Positions 41,059 to 49,599 of a stretch of 58,449 bases of DNA are shown here, in pieces (position 1 is the first letter of the stretch; every line of letters starts with the position of its first letter). The notes under the pieces were generated by a model that was not told the DNA's origin, did not search any database, and saw only the letters and a list, made by a program, of their open reading frames with translations. Source of the DNA: Streptomyces scabichelini (GTDB taxonomy: Bacteria; Actinomycetota; Actinomycetes; Streptomycetales; Streptomycetaceae). The position numbers and the translations under genes are program-made. The stretch lies in assembly GCF_011045015.1 (NCBI RefSeq), contig NZ_JAAKZY010000040.1:1-58449 (forward strand). Reading direction: 5' to 3'.

Positions 41059-42009
41059 ATGCGTGCTGTAACACTCGAATCCGTCCCCTCGACCCCGGCC
41101 GTGGCCGAGGTGGACACTCCTCGCCCGGAGGCCGGGGAATTGTTGGTCAAAGTGGTCGCCGCCTCGTTGAACGCATTCGACCTCGCCACCGCCGCCGGCT
41201 ACACGCAAGCGTTTATGGAGCACCGGTTCCCGCTGGTCCTCGGCCAGGACTTCGCGGGCACCGTTGAGGCGCTCGGCGAGGGCGTGGAGGGCTTCGCGGC
41301 CGGCGACGCGGTCTTCGGTGTCGTGCTGAAGCCGTTCCTGGGCGCCGGGTCGCTGGCCCAGTACGTCACCGTGCCCGCCGGACACGGAGTCGCCCGCATC
41401 CCCGCGGGCCTGAAGGTGGAGGACGCGGGCGCGCTGGGCGTGGCCGGGGCCACTGCACTGGTGAGCCTGGACGCGGTGGCCCTGGCCGAGGGCGAGACGC
41501 TGCTGATCTCCGGGGCTTCCGGCGGGGTGGGTTCCCTGGCGGTGCAGCTCGCCGCCGCCCGTGGCGCGAAGGTGATCGCGACCGCCCGCCCCGGTGCGCA
41601 GACCGACTTCGTCACCGGCCTGACCGGCGCGGAGGTGCACGTCGTCGACTTCACCGGTGACCTGGAGGGGCAGGTCCGCGCGATCGCTCCGGAGGGGGTG
41701 GACGCGGTGCTGCACCTGGCGGGCGACGGCGCCCAGCTGGCCGCTCTGCTGCGGCCGGGCGGTCAGCTCGCCTCGACCACCGGCTTGACCCAGGACGCCG
41801 TCAAGGGAGCCGTCAAGGGGCAGGACGTCACCGTCCACACGATCATGGCCACCCCGGACGCCCAGAAACTGACCTCCCTGGCCGAGCAGGTCGTCTCCGG
41901 CGCACTGCGTGTGCCGGTCACCGCCACCTACCCGCTGGAGCGGGCCACGGAGGCGTTCGCCGCCTTCGGCGCCGGCACCCCGGGCAAGATCGCCATCGCC
42001 TGCTCCTGA
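41059..42009 (+). CDS. NADP-dependent oxidoreductase, quinone-reductase-like MDR family
   Basis: 316 residues from the ATG at 41059 (gagagg box). Zinc-free MDR type: L-G-Q-D-F-A-G-T-V near 58-66, nucleotide site S-G-A-S-G-G-V-G-S-L-A near 150-160. Likely reduces quinones or alpha,beta-unsaturated carbonyls with NADPH. First gene of a run of five redox genes to 44977. Two TetR operators stand upstream. Its 3' end has a short tandem copy. Confidence 0.85.
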   Translation: MRAVTLESVPSTPAVAEVDTPRPEAGELLVKVVAASLNAFDLATAAGYTQAFMEHRFPLVLGQDFAGTVEALGEGVEGFAAGDAVFGVVLKPFLGAGSLAQYVTVPAGHGVARIPAGLKVEDAGALGVAGATALVSLDAVALAEGETLLISGASGGVGSLAVQLAAARGAKVIATARPGAQTDFVTGLTGAEVHVVDFTGDLEGQVRAIAPEGVDAVLHLAGDGAQLAALLRPGGQLASTTGLTQDAVKGAVKGQDVTVHTIMATPDAQKLTSLAEQVVSGALRVPVTATYPLERATEAFAAFGAGTPGKIAIACS

Positions 42010-42037
42010 CCCACGTCCATTCCTGACTCACATCCAA
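42004..42037. repeat. Short tandem copy at the MDR reductase stop codon
   Basis: TCCTGACCCACGTCCAT (42004-42020), which includes the stop, is followed directly by TCCTGACTCACATCCAA with three mismatches. Confidence 0.6.
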
Positions 42038-42053
42038 CGAAAGAGATACGACT

Positions 42054-42734
42054 GTGCCCACCATTGCCATCGTCGGCGCCGGCCCCGGTATGGGCCTGGC
42101 CATCGCCCGCACCTTCGGCAGCCGCGGCTTCGACATCGCCCTGATCGCCCGTACCAAGGAGAAGCTGCAGACGCTGGTCGACCAGCTCGGCCAGGAAGGC
42201 ATCACGGCCGCGGCGTTCCCCGCCGACGTCCTGGACCGCGCCTCGCTCACCGACGCCCTGGAGGCGGCCAAGGATCGCTTCGGCGGCATCGACGTACTGG
42301 AGTACTCCCCGGCTCCGCACACGCCGGTGCCCGGTTTCACCCTGGTCGCCCCCTCAGAGGCGACGGTGGACAACCTGCAGCCGCAGGTCGAGTACACCTT
42401 CTACGGTGCTGTCGCCGCCGCCCGCGCGGTGCTGCCCGCGATGCGCGAGGCCGGCGCGGGCACCCTGCTGTTCACCACCGGCGGCGGCTCGGTGGACCCC
42501 AATCCCATGATGGGCAACGTCAACGCGGCCGCCGCAGCCCTGCGCAACTGGGTCATCAACTTGAACAAGGAACTGGCCGACAGCGGTGTGTACGCCGGCC
42601 ACGTGGCGATCAACGTGTGGATCGGCGGAGGCGGCCCGGAGGGCATCCCGACGGCCACGCCCGAGCAGATCGCCCCCGTCTACTGGGACCTGTACGAAAA
42701 CCGTGACCGCTCCGAGGCCGTCTTCAACGCCTGA
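42054..42734 (+). CDS. Short-chain dehydrogenase-like protein
   Basis: 226 residues from a GTG. Nucleotide motif V-G-A-G-P-G-M-G near 7-14 (Pro and Met replace the usual residues), then A-F-P-A-D-V-L-D. The Y-x-x-x-K active site is not conserved: the equivalent region reads V-N-A-A-A-A-A-L, so it may not be a classical dehydrogenase. Its central segment is closely matched by the frameshifted relic near 49600-49725. Confidence 0.78.
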   Translation: MPTIAIVGAGPGMGLAIARTFGSRGFDIALIARTKEKLQTLVDQLGQEGITAAAFPADVLDRASLTDALEAAKDRFGGIDVLEYSPAPHTPVPGFTLVAPSEATVDNLQPQVEYTFYGAVAAARAVLPAMREAGAGTLLFTTGGGSVDPNPMMGNVNAAAAALRNWVINLNKELADSGVYAGHVAINVWIGGGGPEGIPTATPEQIAPVYWDLYENRDRSEAVFNA

Positions 42735-42815
42735 CCGGCCGGCCCACCCCGCTCCAGGGAGGGGGCGCATCCGCTCCCTCCCCACCCCGTCCCCCTCCCC
42801 ATAAGGAATCCGTAC

Positions 42816-43187
42816 GTGAACGTCTTCTTGTGGATCGTGCAAGCCGTGCTGGCCGCCATGTTCGCCATGGCCGGCGTCATGAAGTCCACCCAACCCAAGG
42901 ACAAGCTGGTCGGCCAACTGCCCTGGACGGCCGACTTCTCCCAGGCCACCGTCCGCTTCATCGGCATCGTCGAGTTCGCGGCCGCCCTCGGACTGATCCT
43001 TCCCGCTGCGACTGACATCGCCCCCGTGCTGACCCCGCTGGCCGCGACCGGCCTGGTCGTGGTGATGGTGCTGGCCGCGATCACCCACGCCCGCCGCAAG
43101 GAACCCGGCGCGATCGCCTTCAACGCCGTCCTGCTGATCCTGGCCGCCCTGGTGGCCTGGGGCCGCTTCGGCCCGTACAACTTCTGA
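42816..43187 (+). CDS. DoxX-family membrane protein
   Basis: 123 residues with four hydrophobic segments, G-V-M-K near the N-terminal helix and R-F-I-G-I-V-E in the second, as in DoxX/DoxX-like proteins. GTG start with an aagga box. DoxX-type proteins are often placed with redox enzymes and have been linked to thiol-oxidative balance in mycobacteria; the role here is unknown. A C/T-rich spacer follows. Confidence 0.82.
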   Translation: MNVFLWIVQAVLAAMFAMAGVMKSTQPKDKLVGQLPWTADFSQATVRFIGIVEFAAALGLILPAATDIAPVLTPLAATGLVVVMVLAAITHARRKEPGAIAFNAVLLILAALVAWGRFGPYNF

Positions 43188-43219
43188 CCTCTCCTCCTGG
43201 CCTCTCCTTCTGACCTCTC
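43181..43219. repeat. Duplicated doxX 3' end in a pyrimidine-rich spacer
   Basis: CTTCTGACCTCTC at 43181-43193 contains the last codon and stop, and recurs at 43207-43219. The spacer up to 43275 is almost wholly C/T, with further TTCC and GATCC units. Confidence 0.65.
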
Positions 43220-43291
43220 TTTCCGATCCATTCCTTCTTCAGATCCCTTTGATCCCTTCCTTCTGACTGCCACCGCGAGGAACCACCCCAG

Positions 43292-43930
43292 ATGCGTGTC
43301 ACCGTCTTCGGCGCGACCGGCGGTATCGGCCGCCTTGTCGTCCAGCAGCTCCTGGACGAGGGCCACCAGGTCACCGCCCTGGTCCGCACCCCGGCCAAGC
43401 TCGCCGTCACCCACTCCCATCTCACCGTCTTCAACGGCCAGTTGTCCGACCGCGATGCCGTCGAGCAGGCCGTCAGTGGCGCCGACGCGGTGATCAGCGC
43501 GCTCGGCCCCTCCCTGAAACGGTCCACGACCGGCACCGCGGTGACCGACGGAACCCGCACCATCGTGCAGGCCATGGAGGCGCAGAAGGTCACCCGCTTC
43601 ATCGGCCTGGCCACGCCCTCACTGGCCGACCCGCAGGACAGGCCGCACTGGAAGCTCAAGGTGCTGCCCGTCGTGGCCGGGCTGATGTTCCCCAACGCGC
43701 TGGCCGAGTTGAAGGGCATGACCGAGGCCGTCACCGGCTCCGGTCTCGACTACACCATCGCCCGCATCACCAACCCCACCGACAAGCCCGCCACCGGCCG
43801 CATCCGCTCCGGGTTCCTCGGCCACGACAAGGTCGGCTCCGCCATGAGCCGCGCCGACATCGCCGCCTTCCTCGTCGCGCAGCTCACCGACGACCACTAC
43901 CGGCGAGCCATGCCCGCCATCAGCAACTGA
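43292..43930 (+). CDS. NmrA-like NAD(P)-binding protein (atypical SDR)
   Basis: 212 residues. F-G-A-T-G-G-I-G near 6-13 is the glycine-rich motif, with A-L-V-R-T-P and the D-A-V-I-S-A-L-G segment typical of NAD(P)H-binding epimerase/NmrA-like proteins. gagg box. It could be a small reductase, for example biliverdin/flavin reductase-like, or a redox sensor. It is in line with the surrounding reductases and 16 bp from the LLM gene. Confidence 0.82.
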   Translation: MRVTVFGATGGIGRLVVQQLLDEGHQVTALVRTPAKLAVTHSHLTVFNGQLSDRDAVEQAVSGADAVISALGPSLKRSTTGTAVTDGTRTIVQAMEAQKVTRFIGLATPSLADPQDRPHWKLKVLPVVAGLMFPNALAELKGMTEAVTGSGLDYTIARITNPTDKPATGRIRSGFLGHDKVGSAMSRADIAAFLVAQLTDDHYRRAMPAISN

Positions 43931-43945
43931 AGCCAGGAACTCGCC

Positions 43946-44977
43946 ATGACCTTCGAACTCGGCGTCTACTCCTTCGGCAACACCCCGCGCCTGCCCGACG
44001 GCAGCCGCGGCCCCACCGCACAGGCCATCCGCGATGTACTGGAGGCCATCAAACTCGCCGACGAAGTGGGACTGGACTTCTTCGGGGTCGGCGAGCACCA
44101 CATGCGGGCGATGCCGCTGTCCTCGCCCACCTCCGTGATCAACGCCGCCGCGGCCGCCACGCACCGGATCAAGCTCAGCACCACGGTCACCGTCCTGTCG
44201 ACCGACGACCCGGTTCGGGTGTTCCAGCAGCTCGCGACCGCCGCGTCCCTCGCTCCCGGACGCATCGAGCTGGTCGCCGGACGCGGATCGTCGACGATCA
44301 CGTTCCCGCTGTTCGACCACGACGAGCACGACTACGACATGCTGTACGCCTCCAAGCTCGGCCTGTTGATGGCCGTCAACGCCGACGAGAACATCACCTG
44401 GCGCGGCCCCCACCGCAGACGGCCGCTGGAGGATGTCACCGTCTTCCCGCGCCCCGAGGAGCCGCTGAAGATCTGGCTGGGCACCGGCGGTAGCCCGGAA
44501 TCGGTGTACCGCGCCGTCGAGTTGGGGCTGCCGCTGTTCCTCGGCGTCCTCGGCGGCACCCCCGAGCACTGGGCGCGCTACGGGCACGCCTACCGGGCCG
44601 CCTGGGCCGAGGCCGGTCACCCCGCCGAGCGAGCCGATATCGCGGTCTCCATGCACGGGTTCGTCGCCGAGTCCGGCACCCAGGCCCGGTCGACCTACCT
44701 GGAGTACGAGCACCGCATGATGGCCGAGGGCATGGCCGAACTGGGCCGCCCCGCCCCGTCACGCGCCGGCCGCGCCGCGAACTACGGCCCCGACGGCATG
44801 GTCTTCGTCGGCAGCCCCGACGAGATCGCCGACCGCATCCTCCACCTGCACGGGCTGCTCGGTCACACCCGCCAGATCCTTCAGATGGACGTCGGCGGCA
44901 TGCCACAACGCGACTTCCTGCGCGCCATCGAACTCCTCGGCACGAAAGTGCTCCCTCAGCTCCGCGCCGTCCACTGA
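43946..44977 (+). CDS. LLM-class flavin-dependent oxidoreductase
   Basis: 343 residues of the bacterial luciferase-like fold. F-F-G-V-G-E-H-H near 47-54, S-T-T-V-T-V-L-S-T-D-D-P-V-R-V, and E-L-V-A-G-R-G-S mark the FMN/F420-binding barrel. It follows the NmrA-like gene, which could supply reduced flavin. Substrate unknown. It ends 27 bp before the convergent TetR gene. Confidence 0.87.
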   Translation: MTFELGVYSFGNTPRLPDGSRGPTAQAIRDVLEAIKLADEVGLDFFGVGEHHMRAMPLSSPTSVINAAAAATHRIKLSTTVTVLSTDDPVRVFQQLATAASLAPGRIELVAGRGSSTITFPLFDHDEHDYDMLYASKLGLLMAVNADENITWRGPHRRRPLEDVTVFPRPEEPLKIWLGTGGSPESVYRAVELGLPLFLGVLGGTPEHWARYGHAYRAAWAEAGHPAERADIAVSMHGFVAESGTQARSTYLEYEHRMMAEGMAELGRPAPSRAGRAANYGPDGMVFVGSPDEIADRILHLHGLLGHTRQILQMDVGGMPQRDFLRAIELLGTKVLPQLRAVH

Positions 44978-45004
44978 ACCCCCGGTCAAGGAGCCGATTC
45001 TGGC

Positions 45005-45640
45005 TTACGCCTGGATGAGCTGTCGTGCCATGAGTTGTTCCACGCTCGCCTGCAGATCGGCCGGGGCGGTGTCATGACCGGTCAGGTGCCTGAGCAGCGC
45101 CTGCTGGAACAGTCCGTCGAAGAGTGCGTACGCAACCGCTGGGGACACCTCGACGGGTGAACCAGCGAGTTCCGCGTAGTGACTGACGACGCGCCAGATC
45201 ATCTGTTCCAGGCTGTGGTCGATCTCGAGGACATCGTCGCGGAACGACTCCTCGAACAGGGCCTGGTTCCGGAGGTCGTACCAGAGCCGGTGCATCGTCG
45301 CGTCCTCGCGCAACGTGCCGGCCATCGCCGCGCCGAAGCCGTGCTTGAGTTCCTCGGCCGAGCCGGCGGTGATGACGATCTGGTCGTAGCGGGTGACGCA
45401 CTCCGCCTTGTACTGCCGTACGCAGTAGGTGATCAGTTCCACTTTGTCGCGGAAGTAGTAGTGCAGGACGCCATGGGAGAACTCGGAGTTCTGTGCGATC
45501 TCGCGCAGACTCGTACGGGCGTAGCCGAGTTCGGACAGGGTCCGCAGCGCGGACGCGGCCAGCTGTGCCCGCCGTTCGCCGAACTTGTCGACCTGCCGCC
45601 GGGAGATCCGGTCCTGCTTCTTGCCCGCGACCTGAGTCAC
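45005..45640 (-). CDS. TetR-family regulator
   Basis: 211 residues from the GTG at 45640; the frame is open well upstream but without a TetR-like sequence. Helix-turn-helix about 25-65 (Y-A-R-T-S-L-R-E-I-A-Q-N-S-E-F-S-H-G-V-L-H-Y-Y-F) with the typical Y-Y-F-x-D-K. The C-terminal helices are of the type seen in short BetI-like regulators. It is divergent from the SDR-led operon, with a large compound operator between them. Confidence 0.87.
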   Translation of the reverse strand: MTQVAGKKQDRISRRQVDKFGERRAQLAASALRTLSELGYARTSLREIAQNSEFSHGVLHYYFRDKVELITYCVRQYKAECVTRYDQIVITAGSAEELKHGFGAAMAGTLREDATMHRLWYDLRNQALFEESFRDDVLEIDHSLEQMIWRVVSHYAELAGSPVEVSPAVAYALFDGLFQQALLRHLTGHDTAPADLQASVEQLMARQLIQA

Positions 45641-45733
45641 AGCGCGTCTCCCCGCCTCCGTCGGTTTTTCCAACTGCCCGCACTGTACGGACCCCACCAG
45701 GTTATCGCGGCAGTGACCGACTCCCGGCAGAAA

Positions 45734-45780
45734 TCTTGACAGTCGTCCAAAGAAGTCTTGACGACTGTCAAGAAGTCTTG
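45734..45780. promoter_or_regulatory. Compound operator with perfect 14-bp inverted repeat
   Basis: TCTTGACAGTCGTC (45734-45747) and GACGACTGTCAAGA (45760-45773) are perfect arms. The 12-bp loop contains AAGAAGTCTT, and CAAGAAGTCTTG (45769-45780) forms a third palindromic unit. TCTTG-type half-sites thus occur at 45734, 45756 and 45776. TTGACA inside the left arm could be a -35 box, so binding would block the promoter of the SDR operon. Confidence 0.7.
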
Positions 45781-45893
45781 GACTCTGAGGTGCGCCCCAC
45801 GCTCCGGGCCAGCGGCCAGGCCGCCGGGCTCCGGCCTGCGGCTGAGCGCGCGGCGCGTCACGTAGCGCAGTCATCTCAATGAGGAGATGTTCC

Positions 45894-46697
45894 ATGAGTG
45901 TGTACGACCTGACCGGACGTAAGGCCCTGGTGACGGGTGGTGCCCGTGGACTGGGTGCCGGAATGGCCGAGGCGCTTGCCCGGGCCGGCGCCGCCGTCGT
46001 CATCGGCGACATCCAGGAGGAGTTGGGCAAGGCGACGGCGGACGCGCTGGGGGAGTCCGGCGCCACCGCAGGGTTCGTCCAGCTCGACGTGACCGAGGAC
46101 GCGAGCTGGGAGTCGGCCGTCTCACAGACGATCGCCGAGCTCGGCGGCCTGGACATCGTCGTCAACAACGCCGGAGTCGAGATCTCCGGTCTGGTCGTAG
46201 ACCTCGACCCGGCCGAGGTGCGCCGGATGCTGGAAGTGAACGTCCTCGGGACGGCGCTCGGCGTCAAGCACGCGTTCCGCGCGATGCAGCCCGGCGGCCC
46301 GGCCGGCAGCGGCGGTGCGGTCGTCAACATCTCATCGGTCGCGGCCACCATCCCGTTCCCCGGCATCGCGGGCTACGCCGCGACGAAGTCGGCGGTCGAC
46401 CGGCTCACCCGGGTGGCCGCGTTGGAGTCCGGAAAGCTCGGCTACGGAGTACGCGTCAACTGCGTCTACCCCGGACTGGTTCCGACCGACATGGGCGCCA
46501 AGCTGGCGGCCGACATGGTGACCCTCGGCCTCTGGCCCAGCGCGGAGGCGGCCGTCGGCGACGTCATCGGCCTCACCCCGCTCGGCCGGCTCGGCGAGGT
46601 CGCCGACATGGCCGACGCGGTGGTCTTCCTCGCCTCCGACGGCGCCCGCTTCATCACCGGCGCCGGCCTGCCGGTCGACGGCGGCATGGGCATGTGA
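45894..46697 (+). CDS. SDR-family oxidoreductase
   Basis: 267 residues from the ATG at 45894, with a gaggag box; an ATG 15 bases upstream is less well placed. T-G-G-A-R-G-L-G at about 14-21, N-N-A-G near 88, S-S in the catalytic strand and Y-A-A-T-K. C-terminal V-F-L-A-S-D-G-A-R-F-I-T-G-A. A classical NAD(P) dehydrogenase or ketoreductase. First gene of the second TetR operon, followed by the saccharopine-dehydrogenase-like and acyl-CoA synthetase genes. Confidence 0.87.
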   Translation: MSVYDLTGRKALVTGGARGLGAGMAEALARAGAAVVIGDIQEELGKATADALGESGATAGFVQLDVTEDASWESAVSQTIAELGGLDIVVNNAGVEISGLVVDLDPAEVRRMLEVNVLGTALGVKHAFRAMQPGGPAGSGGAVVNISSVAATIPFPGIAGYAATKSAVDRLTRVAALESGKLGYGVRVNCVYPGLVPTDMGAKLAADMVTLGLWPSAEAAVGDVIGLTPLGRLGEVADMADAVVFLASDGARFITGAGLPVDGGMGM

Positions 46698-46754
46698 CGG
46701 GCCCCTCGGCCCCTCTGGCTCCTCCCTCCCTCCTCCGAAAGTCCGAAAGGACGC

Positions 46755-47882
46755 ATGACCATGAGCAGTGACAAGCCCGTCGTCGTCTACGGCGCCTCCG
46801 GCTACACCGGCCGTCTCGTCTGCGAGTACCTCCGCGAGTACAACGTCCCCTTCATAGCCGCCGGACGCGACAAGGCGCGTATCCAGGAAGTCCTCGACAA
46901 GGTCCCCGGCATCGACACCGTGGACCACGAGGTCGTCGAGGTCGAGCACGCGGTGGGACCGCTGACCGAGCTCTTCCGCGGCGCCAAGGTCGTCAGCAAC
47001 ATGGTCGGCCCGTTCATCCAGTACGGGCCGGAGGTCGTGGAGGCGAGCCTCGCGGCCGGCTGCCACTACCTCGACACCACCGGCGAGCAGGACTGGGTCC
47101 TCGACGCCCAGGCGCGGTGGGGCGACCGGTACGCCGAGAAAGGCCTCCTGCTCTCTCCCGGCGTCGCGCAGATGTACACCACCGGCGAGATCGCGGCCGA
47201 CATCTGCCTGGAGACCCCCGGCCTGGACACCCTCGACATCCTGGTGCTGTGGAAGGGATTCCCGACGTACGCATCCACGCAGACGATCTTCACCATCCTG
47301 AAGGCCGACTGGCATTACCTGGAGGAGAACCAGTACAAGAAGTGGGATCCGCTCACCGCCGTCGAAGTCGCCGTCCCCGGACAGCACGAAACGGCGCTGG
47401 TCCTGCCGTGGGGCGGCACCAGCCACCCCGTGTGGTTCAAGAACGATCCGAGGGTGGCGACCTGCAGAGTGCTCGGCGGGGTCACGGACCGCGCCGTCAT
47501 GCAGGGCGTCGCCGACACGGTGAAGTTGGTCGAGTCGCAGATCAAGACCCTGCCGGCCGACCAGCAGGACGCCGCCCTCGCCGAGGTGGCCGCCTCCGTC
47601 CAGGCCGGTATGCCGCCCCGGGAGAACCCCCGGATCAACACCTCGGTGGACTCCGTCCACGCCTCGGGCCCGCTGGGCCGCGCCCATTGCGTGATCTACG
47701 GCAACAGCAACTACAAGCAGACCGGGCTGCTCCAGGCCTACGCCGCGTACTCACTGATCCAGCAGCCGCCCCGCCGCGTCGGCCTGGCCTCGGCCTGCCA
47801 GGCCTTCGGCCATCGCGAACTGCTCGGCGTACTCAAGAGTTTCGGGCTCGTCCTCGACCCGGTACTCACCGTCCACAGCTGA
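46755..47882 (+). CDS. Saccharopine-dehydrogenase-like NAD(P)-binding protein
   Basis: 375 residues. Rossmann start V-V-V-Y-G-A-S-G-Y-T-G-R near 9-20 and S-N-M-V-G-P-F near 82-88 are typical of saccharopine dehydrogenase-like proteins (the kind called DUF5938 in actinobacteria, from memory). No lysine pathway genes are near. In operon context it may act on an acyl or keto substrate with the SDR. A second ATG at 46761 is equally possible. Its last codons are copied just downstream. Confidence 0.72.
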   Translation: MTMSSDKPVVVYGASGYTGRLVCEYLREYNVPFIAAGRDKARIQEVLDKVPGIDTVDHEVVEVEHAVGPLTELFRGAKVVSNMVGPFIQYGPEVVEASLAAGCHYLDTTGEQDWVLDAQARWGDRYAEKGLLLSPGVAQMYTTGEIAADICLETPGLDTLDILVLWKGFPTYASTQTIFTILKADWHYLEENQYKKWDPLTAVEVAVPGQHETALVLPWGGTSHPVWFKNDPRVATCRVLGGVTDRAVMQGVADTVKLVESQIKTLPADQQDAALAEVAASVQAGMPPRENPRINTSVDSVHASGPLGRAHCVIYGNSNYKQTGLLQAYAAYSLIQQPPRRVGLASACQAFGHRELLGVLKSFGLVLDPVLTVHS

Positions 47883-47903
47883 AGCCCACCGTCAACAGCT
47901 GAA
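47867..47903. repeat. Duplicated 3' end of the saccharopine-dehydrogenase-like gene
   Basis: CACCGTCCACAGCTGAA (47867-47883), which includes the stop, recurs at 47887-47903 with one mismatch. The second copy leads into the ribosome site of the next gene. Confidence 0.85.
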
Positions 47904-47913
47904 AGGTGCCGCC

Positions 47914-49530
47914 GTGCGTCTGACCGACTACCTCGACAAGGGCGCCTCCCTGGGCCCCGGAGCGCCCTGCCTCACCACCGGGGACCACACCCGCACCTAT
48001 GGCGAGGTCCAGGAACTGTCCTGGCGGGTGGCCCGAGCCCTGGACCGGTCAGGCGTACGGCCGGGGGACAAGGTGGCGATCCTGTCCGCCAACGATCCCA
48101 CCGCGTTTTCCTGCGTCTTCGGCATCTCCCGGGCGGGCGCCGTGTGGTGCCCGGTCAACCCCCGCAACGAAGCCGCCGAGAACCGCGACCTGCTGGACCT
48201 CTTCGACTGCACCTGTCTGATCTTCCAGCAGGCATACACCGATCTGATCGCGAAGATCCTGCCCGACCTGCCGAAGCTGACCACGCTGATCTGCCTCGAC
48301 GGAACAGCCGGAACAGTCGGAACAGCCGGAACAGTCGGAACAGACGGAACAGACGGAACACGCGGAACGAACGGATCCCCGGACCTGGGCATGCCCTTCG
48401 CGGACTGGCTGGACGGGGTGCCCGCCGAGCCGTGGGAGGCCTCGCCGGCCGACGACACCGTCATGCTCGTCGGTACCGGCGGCACGACGGGCAGCCCCAA
48501 GGGCGTCATGCTCACCGACCGGAACATCGAGACGATGTCGGCGCTGACCCTGATGAGCTACCCCTTCGGCACCCGCCCGGTCTACCTGGCGTTGGCCCCG
48601 CTGACCCACGCGGCCGGGGTGCTGTGCTTCCCCGTCATGACCCTCGGCGGCGAGATCGTCATCATGCCCGCCCCTGACCTCACCGACTTCCTCGCGCAGG
48701 TCGAACGCCACCGCGTCACCCACACGTTCCTGCCGCCCACCCTGATCTACATGCTCCTGGGCCACCCCGCCCTGGCATCAACCGACCTGACGTCGCTGCG
48801 GTGCCTCTGGTACGGCGCGGCTCCCATGTCGGCGGCTCGGCTGGAGGAGGCCATCGACCGGATCGGCCCGGTGATGGCACAGCTCTTCGGCCAGTCCGAG
48901 GCGCCGATGATGATCTCCACGATGGCGCCCGCGGACCACTTCCACGCCGACGGCTCGCTCGCCGTCGAGCGCTTCACCTCCGCCGGGCGCCCCGCGCCGC
49001 TGGTGACCGTGGCCATCATGGACAGCGAGGGCCGGCTGCTGCCGCCCGGCGAGCGCGGGGAGATCGTGGTGCGCGGCTCCCTGGTGATGGCCGGCTACTA
49101 CAAGAACCCGACGGCCACCGAGGAGGCCTCCCGGCACGGCTGGCACCACACCGGGGACATCGGCTACCTCGACGCCGACAACTACCTCTTCATCGTCGAC
49201 CGCGCGAAGGACATGATCATCAGTGGCGGTTTCAACGTCTACTCCGCCGAAGTCGAACAGGCGGTGATGGAGCACCCGGCCGTCCAGGACTGCGCGGTCG
49301 TGGGACTGCCGGACGACAAGTGGGGCGAGCGGGTGACGGCGGTCGTGCAGCTCCACCCTGATCAGAGCGTCACCGACGATGACGTACGCGCCTTTGTGAG
49401 GGCTCGCATCGGCGGCGTCAAGGCCCCCAAACAGGTCGAGGTGTGGCCGGACCTCCCCCGGTCGAAGGTCGGCAAGGTCCTCAAGAGCGAGGTCAGATCC
49501 CGTCTGCTGCACGGGAGTTCGCATGGTTGA
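47914..49530 (+). CDS. AMP-forming acyl-CoA synthetase
   Basis: 538 residues from a GTG. P-loop G-T-G-G-T-T-G-S-P-K-G-V-M (187-199), L-F-G-Q-S-E near 326, T-G-D near 414 and the final catalytic Lys in R-S-K-V-G-K. It resembles medium/long-chain or aryl acyl-CoA ligases; the substrate is unknown. An insertion of GTx tripeptides from a DNA repeat lies at residues 130-154. Together with the SDR and the saccharopine-dehydrogenase-like protein it forms a small acid-activating and oxidising unit. Confidence 0.87.
   Translation: MRLTDYLDKGASLGPGAPCLTTGDHTRTYGEVQELSWRVARALDRSGVRPGDKVAILSANDPTAFSCVFGISRAGAVWCPVNPRNEAAENRDLLDLFDCTCLIFQQAYTDLIAKILPDLPKLTTLICLDGTAGTVGTAGTVGTDGTDGTRGTNGSPDLGMPFADWLDGVPAEPWEASPADDTVMLVGTGGTTGSPKGVMLTDRNIETMSALTLMSYPFGTRPVYLALAPLTHAAGVLCFPVMTLGGEIVIMPAPDLTDFLAQVERHRVTHTFLPPTLIYMLLGHPALASTDLTSLRCLWYGAAPMSAARLEEAIDRIGPVMAQLFGQSEAPMMISTMAPADHFHADGSLAVERFTSAGRPAPLVTVAIMDSEGRLLPPGERGEIVVRGSLVMAGYYKNPTATEEASRHGWHHTGDIGYLDADNYLFIVDRAKDMIISGGFNVYSAEVEQAVMEHPAVQDCAVVGLPDDKWGERVTAVVQLHPDQSVTDDDVRAFVRARIGGVKAPKQVEVWPDLPRSKVGKVLKSEVRSRLLHGSSHG
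48301..48372 (+). repeat. Eight in-frame 9-bp repeats in the acyl-CoA synthetase gene
   Basis: Unit ggaacagcc/ggaacagtc is repeated eight times with changes toward the end. It encodes (G-T-x)8 with x = A, V, A, V, D, D, R, N. The 9-bp period keeps the frame, so copy-number change alters only loop length. Confidence 0.9.
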
Positions 49531-49599
49531 CAAGGTGCGGGTGGCCGGGGTCGGCATGATCCCGCGGGGTGGTCAGCACGGTGGAGTCGAAGCCCCCAC

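Noticed and set aside
37581..49530. Secondary-metabolite gene cluster
   Set aside because: Many reductases and regulators, but no PKS, NRPS, terpene, RiPP or glycosyltransferase gene.
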